The notes under the pieces were generated by a model. It worked only from the letters and a program-made list of their open reading frames with translations. It was not told the DNA's origin and did not search any database. DNA of 64,000 bases from DASRHT01 sp035293765. GTDB lineage: Bacteria; Chloroflexota; Ktedonobacteria; Ktedonobacterales; Ktedonobacteraceae. Of the stretch, positions 19,469 through 29,687 are shown piece by piece. The translations under genes were made by a program, and so were the position numbers. The stretch spans positions 51,665 through 115,664 of the forward strand of contig DATGMF010000081.1 in NCBI GenBank assembly GCA_035293765.1, in the 5' to 3' direction. Numbering within the stretch: position 1 is the stretch's first letter; each line of letters starts with the position of its first letter.

Positions 19469-20287
19469 TCAGCAAATGCTTGTCATGATGTCCTCGAACC
19501 ATGCTTTCCCAAACTTCCACGCGCCATAAAGCAGCAGATTCGGCTCACCTGTAGCTGAAATATTGCCGTGATTGTGTACGATAAACGCTCGCAAGCTCTC
19601 CGGCGTTACGTGCAGAGTAAGCAATTCTTTGATCTCGTCCTCTTCGGGCGTTCTATGATGGAGAACCTCGTCGTGGGCAATATTCAGGCGAGTGAGAAAG
19701 CACATTTCGCCGTGCGGCACCTGCGTATCATAGACGACGCCCAGGCAGTGCTGCTCGCTGATATCGTCGGCCTGCACGCCTGTCTCTTCGCGGATCTCAC
19801 GCCGGATCGCGCCAAATGGATCGGGAGAGGCGCTATGGGCTGTTACGTCGATATTGCGCTCGAAGAAGCCGCCGATGACGTGATAGCGCCCGACGTAGAC
19901 ATCGACGCCCTGACGCCTGTCAAGCAGGATATAATCGTCGCAGGTCTCGACCACCGAACAGACCGAGAGGGCATTGCCCAGCTCCTGACGCGCACGACCC
20001 GCCGAAAATTCGGGGACGCGCGTGGTAACGTATTCCTTATACGTTGTGTCGCCAACAAGCACATGCAGCGTTCCATCATCCCTCGATGTTGCCTCAATAA
20101 AGCGAAAGAGCGGAGCTTCAAAGAGCCGTGAACCCATCTCCCTCGCCTGTTGCAGCTTTTCTTGCCAGTGTGCATCCATCCATGCCTGGATCTGCGGGGT
20201 AACAGGCATACGCAGCTCAGGATCGTACTCCATGCTAACTTGACCGGGGCGATAGAAGCCGCGCGCCACTATTTCAAATTCGACCAT
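19469..20287 (-). CDS. Nudix hydrolase family protein
   Basis: A 272-residue protein with a Nudix core in its middle. The REIREETGV segment (about residue 167) matches the catalytic half of the Nudix box REUxEExGU, preceded by GGFFE; the spacing between the two is longer than in the standard 23-residue box. Residues before it form a separate N-terminal part. Nudix enzymes cleave nucleoside diphosphates linked to another moiety; the substrate here is unknown. It starts 13 bases after the guaA stop and is probably co-transcribed with it, hinting at a nucleotide-related substrate (inference). Confidence 0.8.
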   Translation of the reverse strand: MVEFEIVARGFYRPGQVSMEYDPELRMPVTPQIQAWMDAHWQEKLQQAREMGSRLFEAPLFRFIEATSRDDGTLHVLVGDTTYKEYVTTRVPEFSAGRARQELGNALSVCSVVETCDDYILLDRRQGVDVYVGRYHVIGGFFERNIDVTAHSASPDPFGAIRREIREETGVQADDISEQHCLGVVYDTQVPHGEMCFLTRLNIAHDEVLHHRTPEEDEIKELLTLHVTPESLRAFIVHNHGNISATGEPNLLLYGAWKFGKAWFEDIMTSIC

Positions 20288-20300
20288 CGGCTCGCTTGCC

Positions 20301-21902
20301 TCACTCCCATTCGATGGTGGCGGGTGGCTTCGAGGTAATATCGTAGACCACGCGGTTAATCTCCGGTATCTCGTTGACCAGTCGGTTGGAGATGCGGGCC
20401 AGCAGGTCCGGCGAGAGACGCGCCCAATCAGCCGTCATAAAATCGCCCGTGGTGACGGCGCGTATCGCTACGACGTTGGCATACGTGCGGTCATCCCCCA
20501 TCACGCCGACGCTCTGAATCGGCGTCAGAACGGCAAACGCCTGCCCCAGGTCGCGATAAGCTTCAGCCTTGCGAATCTCGTCGATCACGATTTTATCCGC
20601 CGCCCGTAGAATGTCCAGCCGCTGCTTATCTACCGGACCAATGACACGAATAGCCAGGCCGGGGCCGGGGAAGGGGTGCCGCCAGACCCACTCTTCGGGC
20701 AGGCCAAGCTGCTGACCAATCTCGCGCACCTCATCTTTGAACAGCATCCGCAGCGGCTCGACCAGCCTGAGCAGCATCTCTTCGGGCAGACCGCCAACAT
20801 TGTGATGCGTCTTGATGCGTTTGGCCGTGACCGATGTATCATGGCTGGTGCTCTCGATTACATCAGGGTAGAGGGTGCCCTGGACAAGAAACTCGATATG
20901 CCCCTGCTCTTGTTCCAGCTCAGCCGCTTCTTCTTCAAAAACGCGAATAAACTCTTCCCCGATGATCTTGCGCTTTTTCTCAGGATCGATGACGCCCGCA
21001 AGGCGCGAGAGGAAGCGTTCGCTTGCATCAACGACGACCAGGGGAATATGCATATGGCGGCTGAAGGTCTCAACGACCTGCTCTCGTTCATTGGCGCGCA
21101 AACAGCCGGTATCGACGAAGATGCAGGTGAGCTGGTCGCCGATGGCGCGATGCACCAGCAGGGCAGCGACCGCCGAATCGACCCCACCCGAGAGGCCACA
21201 GATGACCCGTTCTTTCCCGACGCGCTCGCGGATCTGCTCTATCGCCTCCTCAATAACCGCGCTGGAGTTCCAGCCAGGCGCGCAGCCGCAGATGTGGAAG
21301 AGGAAGTTGCGAATAATATGCAGCCCCTGCGGCGTATGCGTTACTTCGGGGTGGAATTGCAGGCCGACCATGCCCTGCGCGTTTACGATGGCGGCCACCG
21401 GGTTGCTCTCGCTACTGGCAAAAACCTGAAAGCCCTCTGGCAGCCGGTCAACGCTATCGCCATGACTCATCCATACTGAGAGGGAGTTTGTGGCTGTGAG
21501 ACCTTCAAAGATGCGGCACGCCTGCCCATGATTTGCCTGAGCCGACACATTAATGGTAGCGGGGCCGTATTCGCGCAGTCCCCGCGCCAGTGCGACATGG
21601 CCGCCGAGTTGCTGAGCGAGCAGGTGCATGCCATAGCAGATTCCTAGAACCGGCAAGCCACTGTTCAAAATAGCCGGATCGCAGGAGGGAGCATTCTCAT
21701 CGTAGACGCTGGAGGGGCCGCCGGAGAGAATAAAGCCTTTGATATCCAGGTGTTGTTCATGCCGGAGCTGCTCCAGCGTCGTGCTCGCGGGCACGAGTTC
21801 GCTATAGACATGGCACTCGCGCACGCGACGCGTGATTAACCGGCTATACTGCGAACCAAAATCAAGAACGATAATCGCCTCCCGGCGCTCCGAGGAATGC
21901 AT
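20301..21902 (-). CDS. guaA: GMP synthase (glutamine-hydrolysing)
   Basis: A 533-residue bifunctional enzyme that converts XMP to GMP. The N-terminal glutamine amidotransferase has LDFGSQYS, the catalytic Cys of GICYGMHLLAQ and the HPEVTHT His-Glu pair. The ATP pyrophosphatase domain has the PP-loop GLSGGVDSAVAA and the C-terminal dimerisation part ends in the usual TSKPPATIEWE. Length is typical. It lies upstream of the Nudix gene in what looks like a two-gene operon, 78 bases downstream of the fabG-like gene on the same strand. Confidence 0.98.
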   Translation of the reverse strand: MHSSERREAIIVLDFGSQYSRLITRRVRECHVYSELVPASTTLEQLRHEQHLDIKGFILSGGPSSVYDENAPSCDPAILNSGLPVLGICYGMHLLAQQLGGHVALARGLREYGPATINVSAQANHGQACRIFEGLTATNSLSVWMSHGDSVDRLPEGFQVFASSESNPVAAIVNAQGMVGLQFHPEVTHTPQGLHIIRNFLFHICGCAPGWNSSAVIEEAIEQIRERVGKERVICGLSGGVDSAVAALLVHRAIGDQLTCIFVDTGCLRANEREQVVETFSRHMHIPLVVVDASERFLSRLAGVIDPEKKRKIIGEEFIRVFEEEAAELEQEQGHIEFLVQGTLYPDVIESTSHDTSVTAKRIKTHHNVGGLPEEMLLRLVEPLRMLFKDEVREIGQQLGLPEEWVWRHPFPGPGLAIRVIGPVDKQRLDILRAADKIVIDEIRKAEAYRDLGQAFAVLTPIQSVGVMGDDRTYANVVAIRAVTTGDFMTADWARLSPDLLARISNRLVNEIPEINRVVYDITSKPPATIEWE

Positions 21903-21980
21903 AACCGCTGATTTCCCTTTCCAATTGACATCCAGAGGGCATCTGTCATGATGCCCTCATACTTCAAAATGCTATATTCG

Positions 21981-22745
21981 TTACGCTCGCCCTGGACCGC
22001 CAGCGACGTAAATAATCTGGCCGTTCACGTAGCTGGATTCTTCCGACGCGAGGAAGCAGACGACGTTGGCAATATCGCGCGGCTGCCCGACGCGGCCCAC
22101 AGGAATGCGTTTAGAGGCTTCCGCGATCACCACATCGGGATCAAGCCCCTGGCGGCGCGCCGTGGCCCTCGTCATCTCGGTATCGATGAAGCCGGGAGCA
22201 ATGGCGTTGGCTGTGATGCCAAATTTACCTAGCTCAACGGCGAGCGTACGCGTGAAGCCCTGCAAACCGGCTTTCGCCGACGAGTAGTTGGCCTGACCGC
22301 GATTCCCCAAGGCCGAGGTGGATGAAAGCGAAATAATACGCCCATATTGCTGCTTCACCATATGGGTCTGAGCTGCCCGGCTACAGAGGAACGCGCCCTT
22401 CAGGTGAACGTTCATCACCGTATCCCAATCGTCTTCAGTCATTTTGAAGAGCAGGTTATCGCGAATAACGCCCGCGTTATTGACCAGAATATCGAGCCGT
22501 CCGAAGCGCTCAACGGTTTGCGCGACAGCATTCTCCACGGCTGCGTTATCGGCCACATTGCAGGCAACCGCCATCGCGTGAGCGCCGAGGCGATTAATCT
22601 CCTCCACTCCATACTGGCAGCCTTCCAGATCAATATCCGCCAGCACAACGCTGGCCCCATCCTCGGCCAGGCGCAAGGCCGTAGCGGCCCCTATGCCTCG
22701 CCCGGCCCCGGTAACAAAAGCTACACGACCATCAAGTCGTCCCAT
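21981..22745 (-). CDS. fabG: 3-oxoacyl-ACP reductase FabG-like (SDR)
   Basis: A 254-residue classical short-chain dehydrogenase. The cofactor motif TGAGRGIG (about residues 12-19), NNAG, the catalytic Ser of SLSSTSALG and YSSAKAG (Tyr-x3-Lys) are present, as is the downstream PG..DTEMT segment. It could reduce 3-oxoacyl-ACP in fatty acid synthesis, but many SDRs of this size act on other substrates and the neighbours (guaA, lon) do not settle it. Confidence 0.82.
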   Translation of the reverse strand: MGRLDGRVAFVTGAGRGIGAATALRLAEDGASVVLADIDLEGCQYGVEEINRLGAHAMAVACNVADNAAVENAVAQTVERFGRLDILVNNAGVIRDNLLFKMTEDDWDTVMNVHLKGAFLCSRAAQTHMVKQQYGRIISLSSTSALGNRGQANYSSAKAGLQGFTRTLAVELGKFGITANAIAPGFIDTEMTRATARRQGLDPDVVIAEASKRIPVGRVGQPRDIANVVCFLASEESSYVNGQIIYVAGGPGRA

Positions 22746-22905
22746 GCGTTACTCCTTCCTCCCTAACGGAGTCAAGCTGTTCAGTTACAACGTGATGATT
22801 GAGTATATCACACCGCCCGCTTTTCAACCCAACGAAAAACAATAGTGACGCTCACTCCAGCAGCATATGCTCTCTGAAGAGAAAGATGTCGCTAGCATTC
22901 CCTTC

Positions 22906-25284
22906 TCAAGAGGCTCTCTTCCTGCCTGCCCGCGATGGTCCATATCTCCTGGCCGTTGCTGGCTTCCCTTCCTCATCCTTGCTCCGCTCTGCATCATCTG
23001 AGCCATCACGCGTTTTCACCGGAAGCTCCTGTTTACCTGCTATCTCACGAGGGAACGCGTAAGCAAGGGCCTCCTTTATGTTCGTCACCGCGATGATGGT
23101 GAGTTGGGCAAGTACATCTTCGGGCAGATCAGCCAGATTGGCTCGATTGCCACCGGGAATGAGGACAGTAGTGATGCCTGCTCTGTGAGCGGCTACCAGT
23201 TTTTCGGCAACACCGCCGACGACCAGAATGCGTCCATCCAGCGCCATCTCACCCGTCACCGCCCATTTTTCTGGCAAGGCTCGCGCGCGCAAAGCCGAAA
23301 CGATTGCCAGGAATATAGCGACGCCGGCAGATGGTCCCCTTTTTCGATGAGCAATTTCATCGCAGTGGATATGCAGATCATGGGTCGAGAAGATGGAGGC
23401 ATCGATTGCTAGTTCGTCAGCATGCAGCTTGATATAAGATATCGCGATCTGGACGCTTTCTTTCACCACGTCGTCGCCAAAGCCGCTGAAGAAGCATTTG
23501 CCTGTGCCCGCTTTGAGTAGTGAGACCTGCATGCCATTGATGGTCCCTATCCCCGTCTCTACTGCTATAGCTAGAATGGGAATATATCCGGCGCTGCCGC
23601 TTAATGGAGTCTGATTATGGAGAACAGAGGGCGTCCCAAGATAGTCATGTACCTGAGCAGGCCCGAGCCGTTTGCGACTCGGATCGGCGAGCAGGTCCGC
23701 CAGAACGCGTTGCAGCAGGGTCAGCAGGGTGCGGTCGAGTCCGCGCACCCCTGATTCGTCAGTGTAGTCTTCGATGACGCAGGTCAGGGCCGCTTTGGTG
23801 ATGGAGACCTGCTTCGTGGAAAGGGCAAGGGTGTTGTACAAACGTGGCAGGAGATAGGAGCGTGCCATATGCAGTTTTTCTTGCAAACTATAGCCACGCA
23901 ACTCGATGATATCGAAACGGTCACGTAAAGAACTGGGGATGGGGTCCAGGGTATTGGCAGTCGCAACAATGAGGACCTCTGAGAGATCGAAGGGAAATTG
24001 CAGATAGCGGTCGGTAAACTGCGTATTGCGCACCTGATCGGTCAACTCGATCAAAACGCCGTAGGGATCACCACGGTATGTTCGCCCCATTTTGTCGATC
24101 TCATCAAAGCCGAGCACCAGGCCGACGGTTTTGGCTCTCATCACCGCTTCCAGAATGGCTCCGACCCGCGCCCCAATATAGCCGCGTTCCAGGCCATTGA
24201 GCGCCACCATGTCCGAAATGCCTCCACATGGGATGATCTCGACAGGCCGATCCAGCGCGGCAGCAAGGGATTTGAGGAAGGTGGTTTTGCCGGTGCCGGG
24301 TGGTCCAACCAACAGCAGATTGCGCAGGGGTGGTTGGGCAGACGGCGCCCCCTGCTGCGTCTGATTGGCAAGTTGTTTCCACCAGAGCAGTGTGGCGAGT
24401 TGATCCAGCACCATCTTTTTCGCGTTCTCGACTCCGGCATGCTCACTGGCAAGAACGGTGCGCGCCTGAGCCAGGTTTGTGTTGGGAGGCTTGGCGTGAT
24501 CGCCCCAGGGGAGCGACGCGGCAAATTGCAAGTAGGTTAAGAGCCGTTCACGATCTGCGCTGCTGGTCGTTGAAAGTTGCAGGAGCGAAAGCTCCACATC
24601 GAGCTTGGAACGCACATCTGGTGGGATCGCTAGCTGGTCGAAACGCAACGTTAGTGATTTAGCCGGGTCTTGAGCGATCTGGGTTTCCATCCACTCACGG
24701 ACAAGTGTCAGCCGGACTCCAACATCGGCGGTTTGCATAGACTGCGCGGTAATGGTTTTTGGGAGCAAACGGCTGAGACTCTCACAGAGGTCATGGCTGA
24801 AATCGACCGGGTTATTTTCGGCTTCAAGCCTGCTGCGTGTATTCGCGTCCATGACCTGGGAATCAACCCAGCGGCGAAAAACATCGCGTGTCTGGGCAAC
24901 CTGCTGCTCAGTATCAGGCGGGAGAATGTCTTTGACCTCTGCGATCCATTCACCTTCTAACGGTGATGTGTCGGTGAACACTCTGATCTGGATACGCCGC
25001 ACCCCGGCAATATCGACACAAGGGCGGTTGAGGTTTGTCGTATCGTAGTTTGTACGGCAGAGGATGGCAATACTTTGCTGAGCATCATCGAGCTGTTTCT
25101 CAAAACCATCGGGAAGCAGAAAGAAGTAACCATTGGGTCGCTGGATAGTATCGTAAATTTTTAGTTGCTCTGTATTCGATGCAGCATCTCTATACCAAAG
25201 ATGACGATAACCGGGATGAGCACTCCATCCTGAGATGATCGGAAGGCGTGTCCCCGGACCCGGTTGAGGAATCGCTTCTGACAA
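22906..25284 (-). CDS. lon: Lon-like ATP-dependent protease
   Basis: A 792-residue AAA protease with LonA-type layout. The N-terminal 200 residues do not look like a standard Lon substrate domain. Next comes a helical region with SLPWGDH (matching the conserved LPW before the AAA module), Walker A GPPGTGKT (about 330), Walker B GLVLGFDEIDKMG, and sensor residues in RDRFDIIEL. The C-terminal protease domain has KRGPSAGVAIF with the catalytic Ser, and the Lys of GVAEKLVAAHRAG, so the Ser-Lys dyad is intact. The Glu/Lys-rich tail is non-conserved. It degrades damaged or regulatory proteins in the cytoplasm (family knowledge). Confidence 0.88.
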   Translation of the reverse strand: MSEAIPQPGPGTRLPIISGWSAHPGYRHLWYRDAASNTEQLKIYDTIQRPNGYFFLLPDGFEKQLDDAQQSIAILCRTNYDTTNLNRPCVDIAGVRRIQIRVFTDTSPLEGEWIAEVKDILPPDTEQQVAQTRDVFRRWVDSQVMDANTRSRLEAENNPVDFSHDLCESLSRLLPKTITAQSMQTADVGVRLTLVREWMETQIAQDPAKSLTLRFDQLAIPPDVRSKLDVELSLLQLSTTSSADRERLLTYLQFAASLPWGDHAKPPNTNLAQARTVLASEHAGVENAKKMVLDQLATLLWWKQLANQTQQGAPSAQPPLRNLLLVGPPGTGKTTFLKSLAAALDRPVEIIPCGGISDMVALNGLERGYIGARVGAILEAVMRAKTVGLVLGFDEIDKMGRTYRGDPYGVLIELTDQVRNTQFTDRYLQFPFDLSEVLIVATANTLDPIPSSLRDRFDIIELRGYSLQEKLHMARSYLLPRLYNTLALSTKQVSITKAALTCVIEDYTDESGVRGLDRTLLTLLQRVLADLLADPSRKRLGPAQVHDYLGTPSVLHNQTPLSGSAGYIPILAIAVETGIGTINGMQVSLLKAGTGKCFFSGFGDDVVKESVQIAISYIKLHADELAIDASIFSTHDLHIHCDEIAHRKRGPSAGVAIFLAIVSALRARALPEKWAVTGEMALDGRILVVGGVAEKLVAAHRAGITTVLIPGGNRANLADLPEDVLAQLTIIAVTNIKEALAYAFPREIAGKQELPVKTRDGSDDAERSKDEEGKPATARRYGPSRAGRKRAS

Positions 25285-25508
25285 TGTTTTCTCCTCTAAT
25301 TCGTTTCCTTACTGTTTGCTTCTTCTCTTGCAAAAAGAAACGGAGAACCGGGCACATCTCCATACATGCCGACGGTCCGCTCTATTATAGAGTTTTTTTC
25401 TGACGAACGGAAGAATGGAGATCTGATGCGATTGGAGGTTCCTGGCATGAAGTGAGCTACCTGTACATATATCATAAAAAATCTGCTATGTTGGTTCCCT
25501 TTACTATC

Positions 25509-26171
25509 TCAAGATATGGTAATAGTATAAGGATATGGCAAGAGCTGCACCTGCTGCTGGCGTTGACCACGGACGGTCAGTCTCACCGGAGCAATGATTG
25601 CCGGTACTGTCTCAGTTGGTAGCCAGGGACGACCAACCTTGACGACCACCAGTTGACCAAAGATATCGCCCAGGAAGGCAAAATACTCTGAGACCGTTCC
25701 CCCGTAAGGCTTGATGGCGAATTGTTGCTGCAACAGAGAGGCAAAGGCGGGCACATCCTCGACTGGCAAGCCAATCTCGCTCACATGCAGGACAAATGCA
25801 GCTCCTTCCGTCTCCTGATCCAGACCATAATGCACGATATATTCCAGAATGTTGCCGGCGGGGTCACAAAAGTAGAATGAGCGGGCATTGAGACCGGCAA
25901 AGAAGAGCTCATCCTCACCATTTTTAAGGAGCAAAGGTACGCGGTTCTGTACCCAGCGTTTCGCTTCGTGAAACCTATTGTGTGGAATTGTAAAGGCGAT
26001 ATGATAGAGGACATCTTGCTCCGTTTCCTGAAAACGTAAGCGGGTCGCGCCAGCCTGGACGGCGAACGAGTCCGCTGTCTGCTCCACCAGAGGCAAGCCA
26101 AGAGTGGCGCTGTAGAATGCTTTTTGCGGCGCTAGTTGACGGGTATCAAGCGCAAGTTCCTGAATATGCAT
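25509..26171 (-). CDS. VOC-superfamily (glyoxalase-like) protein
   Basis: A 220-residue protein with two vicinal-oxygen-chelate modules. The first shows FYSATLGLPLVEQ, RLRFQ and a FYFCDPAGNILEYIVHYG end; the second begins at VSEIGLPVEDVPAFASLL. Metal-binding His/Glu positions cannot be assigned with confidence. Such proteins include dioxygenases, resistance proteins and isomerases. It is divergent from the SARP-like regulator with 178 bases between start codons. Confidence 0.8.
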   Translation of the reverse strand: MHIQELALDTRQLAPQKAFYSATLGLPLVEQTADSFAVQAGATRLRFQETEQDVLYHIAFTIPHNRFHEAKRWVQNRVPLLLKNGEDELFFAGLNARSFYFCDPAGNILEYIVHYGLDQETEGAAFVLHVSEIGLPVEDVPAFASLLQQQFAIKPYGGTVSEYFAFLGDIFGQLVVVKVGRPWLPTETVPAIIAPVRLTVRGQRQQQVQLLPYPYTITIS

Positions 26172-26296
26172 CGCGTTGCTTTCTGATCCTATGACAAACC
26201 GTAATGATTTCTTAGTGTATCACACTCACCTTGAAACGACCGGCCCTCTATGGCATCCCAATCTCGCAGAGGCAGGCAGCTTACTCAACATGCGTC

Positions 26297-26325
26297 TTGT
26301 TTTTGGACCAGGAATGAGGTATGCT
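26297..26325 (+). promoter_or_regulatory. Promoter of the SARP/AAA regulator
   Basis: A TTGTTT -35 box (26297-26302), a 17-bp spacer and a TATGCT -10 box (26320-26325) lie 25 bases before the chosen ATG. A GGAGG ribosome site (26340-26344) sits between them and the start. This supports the downstream ATG over the longer open frame. Confidence 0.6.
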
Positions 26326-26349
26326 CTCAGCAGAGATGTGGAGGACCAG

Positions 26350-29300
26350 ATGATCCCAACCCTACACATTGCCCTCCTGGGCGATTTCGCACTGGTATCG
26401 GGCGAGACGCCAGTGACAACGCTCACTGTTCCTCGCGTGCAATCTTTACTCGCCTACCTCGTGCTGCATCGGAACGCGCCCCAGAAGCGCTCGCACCTTG
26501 CCTTCCTCCTGTGGCCCGATTCGACGGAAGCACAGGCTCATACCAATCTGCGCCAACTCTTGTATCATTTGCGCCAGGCTCTTCCAGATGCAGATAGCTT
26601 TCTTCGCACTGACAAACAGCATCTGCAATGGCTCCCGGCACGCCCGGATGTCACCTTCACCCTCGATGTCCAGACTCTGGAGCAGGCTATGGAGCAGGCC
26701 CAACAGGCAGAACAGGTGCAGGATACCCGCGCGTTGCGTCAGAAACTTGAACAGGTTCTGGATTTGTACCGCGGGGATCTATTGCCCGGGTTCTATGAAG
26801 AGTGGATTCTCCCCGAGCGTGACCGCTTGCGCCAGTTGTTTTACCGCGCTGCCGGACGCTTCCTCGCCCTGGTCGAACAGGAACAGGACTACGAGGCCGC
26901 CATCACTGTCGCGCAGCGCCTTGTGCGCGCCGATCCTCTGGACGAGGCCGCCTATCGTCACGTAATGCGCCTGTATGCTCTGCGTGGCGAACGGGCTGCG
27001 GCGCTGCGCACCTACCACGCCTGCGCACAACTCCTGGAGCGCGAACTGGGGACAGAACCCAGCGAAATGACCCAGGCGCTCTATGCATCGCTCAGGCAAG
27101 CGGCGAAAAGTTCCAGGACGCCAACAAGAATGCTACCACAGCAGCGCACAGAACTCCCGCTCCAGGGGCGGCAGGCAGAATGGCAACAACTGTTGCGAAC
27201 GTGGAACCGCGCGACGAGCGGAGAAGCGGCAGGGCCGCGGATCATGATCCTGAGCGGGGAGGCAGGCATTGGCAAGACGCGGTTGGCGAAGGAACTCGAA
27301 GGGTGGGTCAGCAGGCGCGGCATGACGACGATGAGCGCGCGCTGTTACGCTGCACTTGAGCGTCTGGCCTATGCACCGGTCGCATCCTGGCTCCGCAGCG
27401 ACTCATTTCAGACCACCATCAAAAACCTCGATCCAACTTCGCTGACGGAGGTCGCGCGTCTGGTACCGGAGGTCCTTGCCACTTATCCCCACCTGTCTCC
27501 TCCCACCGCCATGACGGAAGGATGGCAGCGCCAATTCTTCTTCGCTGCGCTGGCGCGCGCGCTCCTTTCCACCCGTCAACCGCTACTCCTCTTGATCGAC
27601 GACCTGCACTGGTGCGACCAGGAAACGCTGGAGTGGTTCCATTACCTGCTCCACTTCACACCAGCCGCGTGCCTGCTCCTTGTCGGAACGGTGCGCGTGG
27701 AGGAAACCTCGCCTGAGCATCCCCTGGCCGCGTTTCTGGAGACGCTGCAACGCGATGGACTGGTGAGCGAAATTCCGCTCGGGCCTCTGACATTGGGCGA
27801 GACGGCTTCCCTGGCTGAACACATCCTGGGGCGCAAGCTTGATCCAGGCACCAGACAGGCGCTTTATCAAGAGACCGAGGGGAATCCGTTCTTTGTAGTT
27901 GAGATGGCGCAGGCGGAGGGGGTTGGCAAAGGTACCGGCATGCCTCCTACCTCACCAAGTTCACCGCCTCTGCTCAGCCGCAGCGCTTCCTCGCTCCCGC
28001 CAACGGTACAGGCACTGCTCACAGCGCGGTTTGCGCAGCTTTCCGCCCAGGCGCGTGAGGTGGCTAATGTGGCAGCCCTCATCGGGCGCGAGTTCTCGTT
28101 CCCCGTGCTGGCGCACGCGTGCCGCATACCCGCAGAGGCTGTCGTGCAAGGGCTGGATGAACTCTGGCAGCGACGTATTGTGCGTGAACGCGGCGCGGAA
28201 ACGACGAACGCCTACGATTTTCGTCACGACAAGCTCCGCGAGCAACTCTCCGCGTCCCTGAGCCCTGTGCAGCGTCGGCATTTGCATCAGTGCATTGCGG
28301 AAGCCCTGACAGCCGTGTATGCGGAAGAACTGGATGTCGTCTGCGGACAGATTGCCGCACATTATGAGCAGGCAGGCGTAGTTAGCCAGGCGATAGCTTT
28401 TTATCAACGGGCCGGAGCGGCTGCCAGTCGGATGTATGCGCACAAAGAAGCGATTCACGCGCTTGAGAAGGCTGCTGAGTTGCTGGCTCTCCACCAGCTA
28501 AGCGAGGGAGCGCAAAGCATCCCCTGGGAAGTTGCGGCTCAGGTCTACACGTCATTGGGAGATATCTTTGGAGAAACAGGCGCTCTGGAAGAAGCACGAC
28601 AGGCATATCGGCGCGCACAAGCCAGCGTGCCACCCGAGGCGCAGATCTGGCAGGCGCGCGTGCAGTGGAGGATCGCCACTACCTGGACGTATTCCTTCGC
28701 CAAAGGCAGCGATCTTTCCCAGACAAGCGCCCGGGCGTTTGCAGAGGCAGAACGCATCTTAACGCAAGGGGCGGACCAGACAAGCCCGGAGTGGCAAGAC
28801 GAATGGCTGGCGCTCCAGTTCGCTCGCGTCTGGAGAGGCTCTGCGGACGAGATGAAGGACGCGATTAACAAAGCCCGTCCCATCGTTGAGCAGTATGGGA
28901 CGCCAAAACAGCGCAAACTCTTTGCCGAAGCTATCGGCATCTATAACGCCACGCGCAGTCGTTTCATTATCCCGGCCCAGAGAATAGCGATCTGGCGTGC
29001 AGCCATTGCAGAACTTGGTCCAGAGAAAGACGAGGCGCAGCGAGGAATGGATCTGGCCCTGTTTGGTATCGGGCTGTTGTCTGCTGCCCAGTTCGATGAA
29101 GCGGAAGAACAGCTCCGCCTGGCGCTTCGTTTGGGAGAACGTACCGGCAATGCCTGGCTACAACGCAATTGCCTGACATTCCTGCCGTTTGCCCTGCGTC
29201 CACGAGGGCAGGTAGAGGAGACACGGCGCATCCTTGCCCTGGCTGAAGCCATGAAGATCGCGCTAGATAATCGCATATTTCGCGGACACCACGCCTGGGT

Positions 29301-29625
29301 GGCCTGGCGCGAGGGTGACCTGGCTCTGGCGGAAGCCTGTGGCCGCGATTCGATACAAGAAGAGTCGTCTCAACTGAATCGACCAAATCCATTCCTCTGG
29401 GCAGGAAGATGGCCGCTTATCGGCGTGGCCCTGACAATGGGGCAGATTTCCACTGCCATCAATCATGTGCGCCTCCTTTTCGATCCAACCCAGCAACCTC
29501 CTCGGGAGCCGCTGGATGCGCTGCTCACGGAGGTCTTGCGCGTATGGGACGACGGCGAACAGGAGCAGGCTCACGCACTGCTCCAACAGGCGCTGCCTCT
29601 CGCGCAGCAAATGGGCTATCTATGA
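26350..29625 (+). CDS. BTAD/SARP-type transcriptional regulator with AAA and TPR regions
   Basis: A 1091-residue regulator of the SARP-LAL type. Domains in order: a winged-helix DNA-binding part (about 1-95, beginning LHIALLGDFAL), a bacterial transcriptional activation domain of helical repeats (about 96-250), an AAA ATPase with Walker A SGEAGIGKTRLA (about 300) and a LLLIDDLHWCD Walker B, then about 600 residues of TPR-like helices. Such proteins often activate secondary-metabolite or stress genes near them. I chose the ATG after GGAGG; a longer open frame upstream has no ribosome site and would cross the promoter. Target genes are not evident; the divergent VOC gene is one candidate. Confidence 0.88.
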   Translation: MIPTLHIALLGDFALVSGETPVTTLTVPRVQSLLAYLVLHRNAPQKRSHLAFLLWPDSTEAQAHTNLRQLLYHLRQALPDADSFLRTDKQHLQWLPARPDVTFTLDVQTLEQAMEQAQQAEQVQDTRALRQKLEQVLDLYRGDLLPGFYEEWILPERDRLRQLFYRAAGRFLALVEQEQDYEAAITVAQRLVRADPLDEAAYRHVMRLYALRGERAAALRTYHACAQLLERELGTEPSEMTQALYASLRQAAKSSRTPTRMLPQQRTELPLQGRQAEWQQLLRTWNRATSGEAAGPRIMILSGEAGIGKTRLAKELEGWVSRRGMTTMSARCYAALERLAYAPVASWLRSDSFQTTIKNLDPTSLTEVARLVPEVLATYPHLSPPTAMTEGWQRQFFFAALARALLSTRQPLLLLIDDLHWCDQETLEWFHYLLHFTPAACLLLVGTVRVEETSPEHPLAAFLETLQRDGLVSEIPLGPLTLGETASLAEHILGRKLDPGTRQALYQETEGNPFFVVEMAQAEGVGKGTGMPPTSPSSPPLLSRSASSLPPTVQALLTARFAQLSAQAREVANVAALIGREFSFPVLAHACRIPAEAVVQGLDELWQRRIVRERGAETTNAYDFRHDKLREQLSASLSPVQRRHLHQCIAEALTAVYAEELDVVCGQIAAHYEQAGVVSQAIAFYQRAGAAASRMYAHKEAIHALEKAAELLALHQLSEGAQSIPWEVAAQVYTSLGDIFGETGALEEARQAYRRAQASVPPEAQIWQARVQWRIATTWTYSFAKGSDLSQTSARAFAEAERILTQGADQTSPEWQDEWLALQFARVWRGSADEMKDAINKARPIVEQYGTPKQRKLFAEAIGIYNATRSRFIIPAQRIAIWRAAIAELGPEKDEAQRGMDLALFGIGLLSAAQFDEAEEQLRLALRLGERTGNAWLQRNCLTFLPFALRPRGQVEETRRILALAEAMKIALDNRIFRGHHAWVAWREGDLALAEACGRDSIQEESSQLNRPNPFLWAGRWPLIGVALTMGQISTAINHVRLLFDPTQQPPREPLDALLTEVLRVWDDGEQEQAHALLQQALPLAQQMGYL

Positions 29626-29628
29626 AAA

Positions 29629-29676
29629 AAAGGCTGGCGAGCAATCACTCATCAGTGCGATTGCTCGCCAGCCTTT
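29629..29676. terminator. Bidirectional terminator between convergent genes
   Basis: A perfect 18-bp stem (29629-29646 with 29659-29676) with A/T tracts on the outside. It serves the SARP-like gene on the plus strand and the esterase on the minus strand. Confidence 0.88.
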
Positions 29677-29687
29677 TGCCTGTACGT

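Noticed and set aside
26176..26349. 58-codon N-terminal extension of the SARP/AAA regulator
   Set aside because: A promoter and a GGAGG ribosome site lie inside it, and family homology starts at the later ATG.
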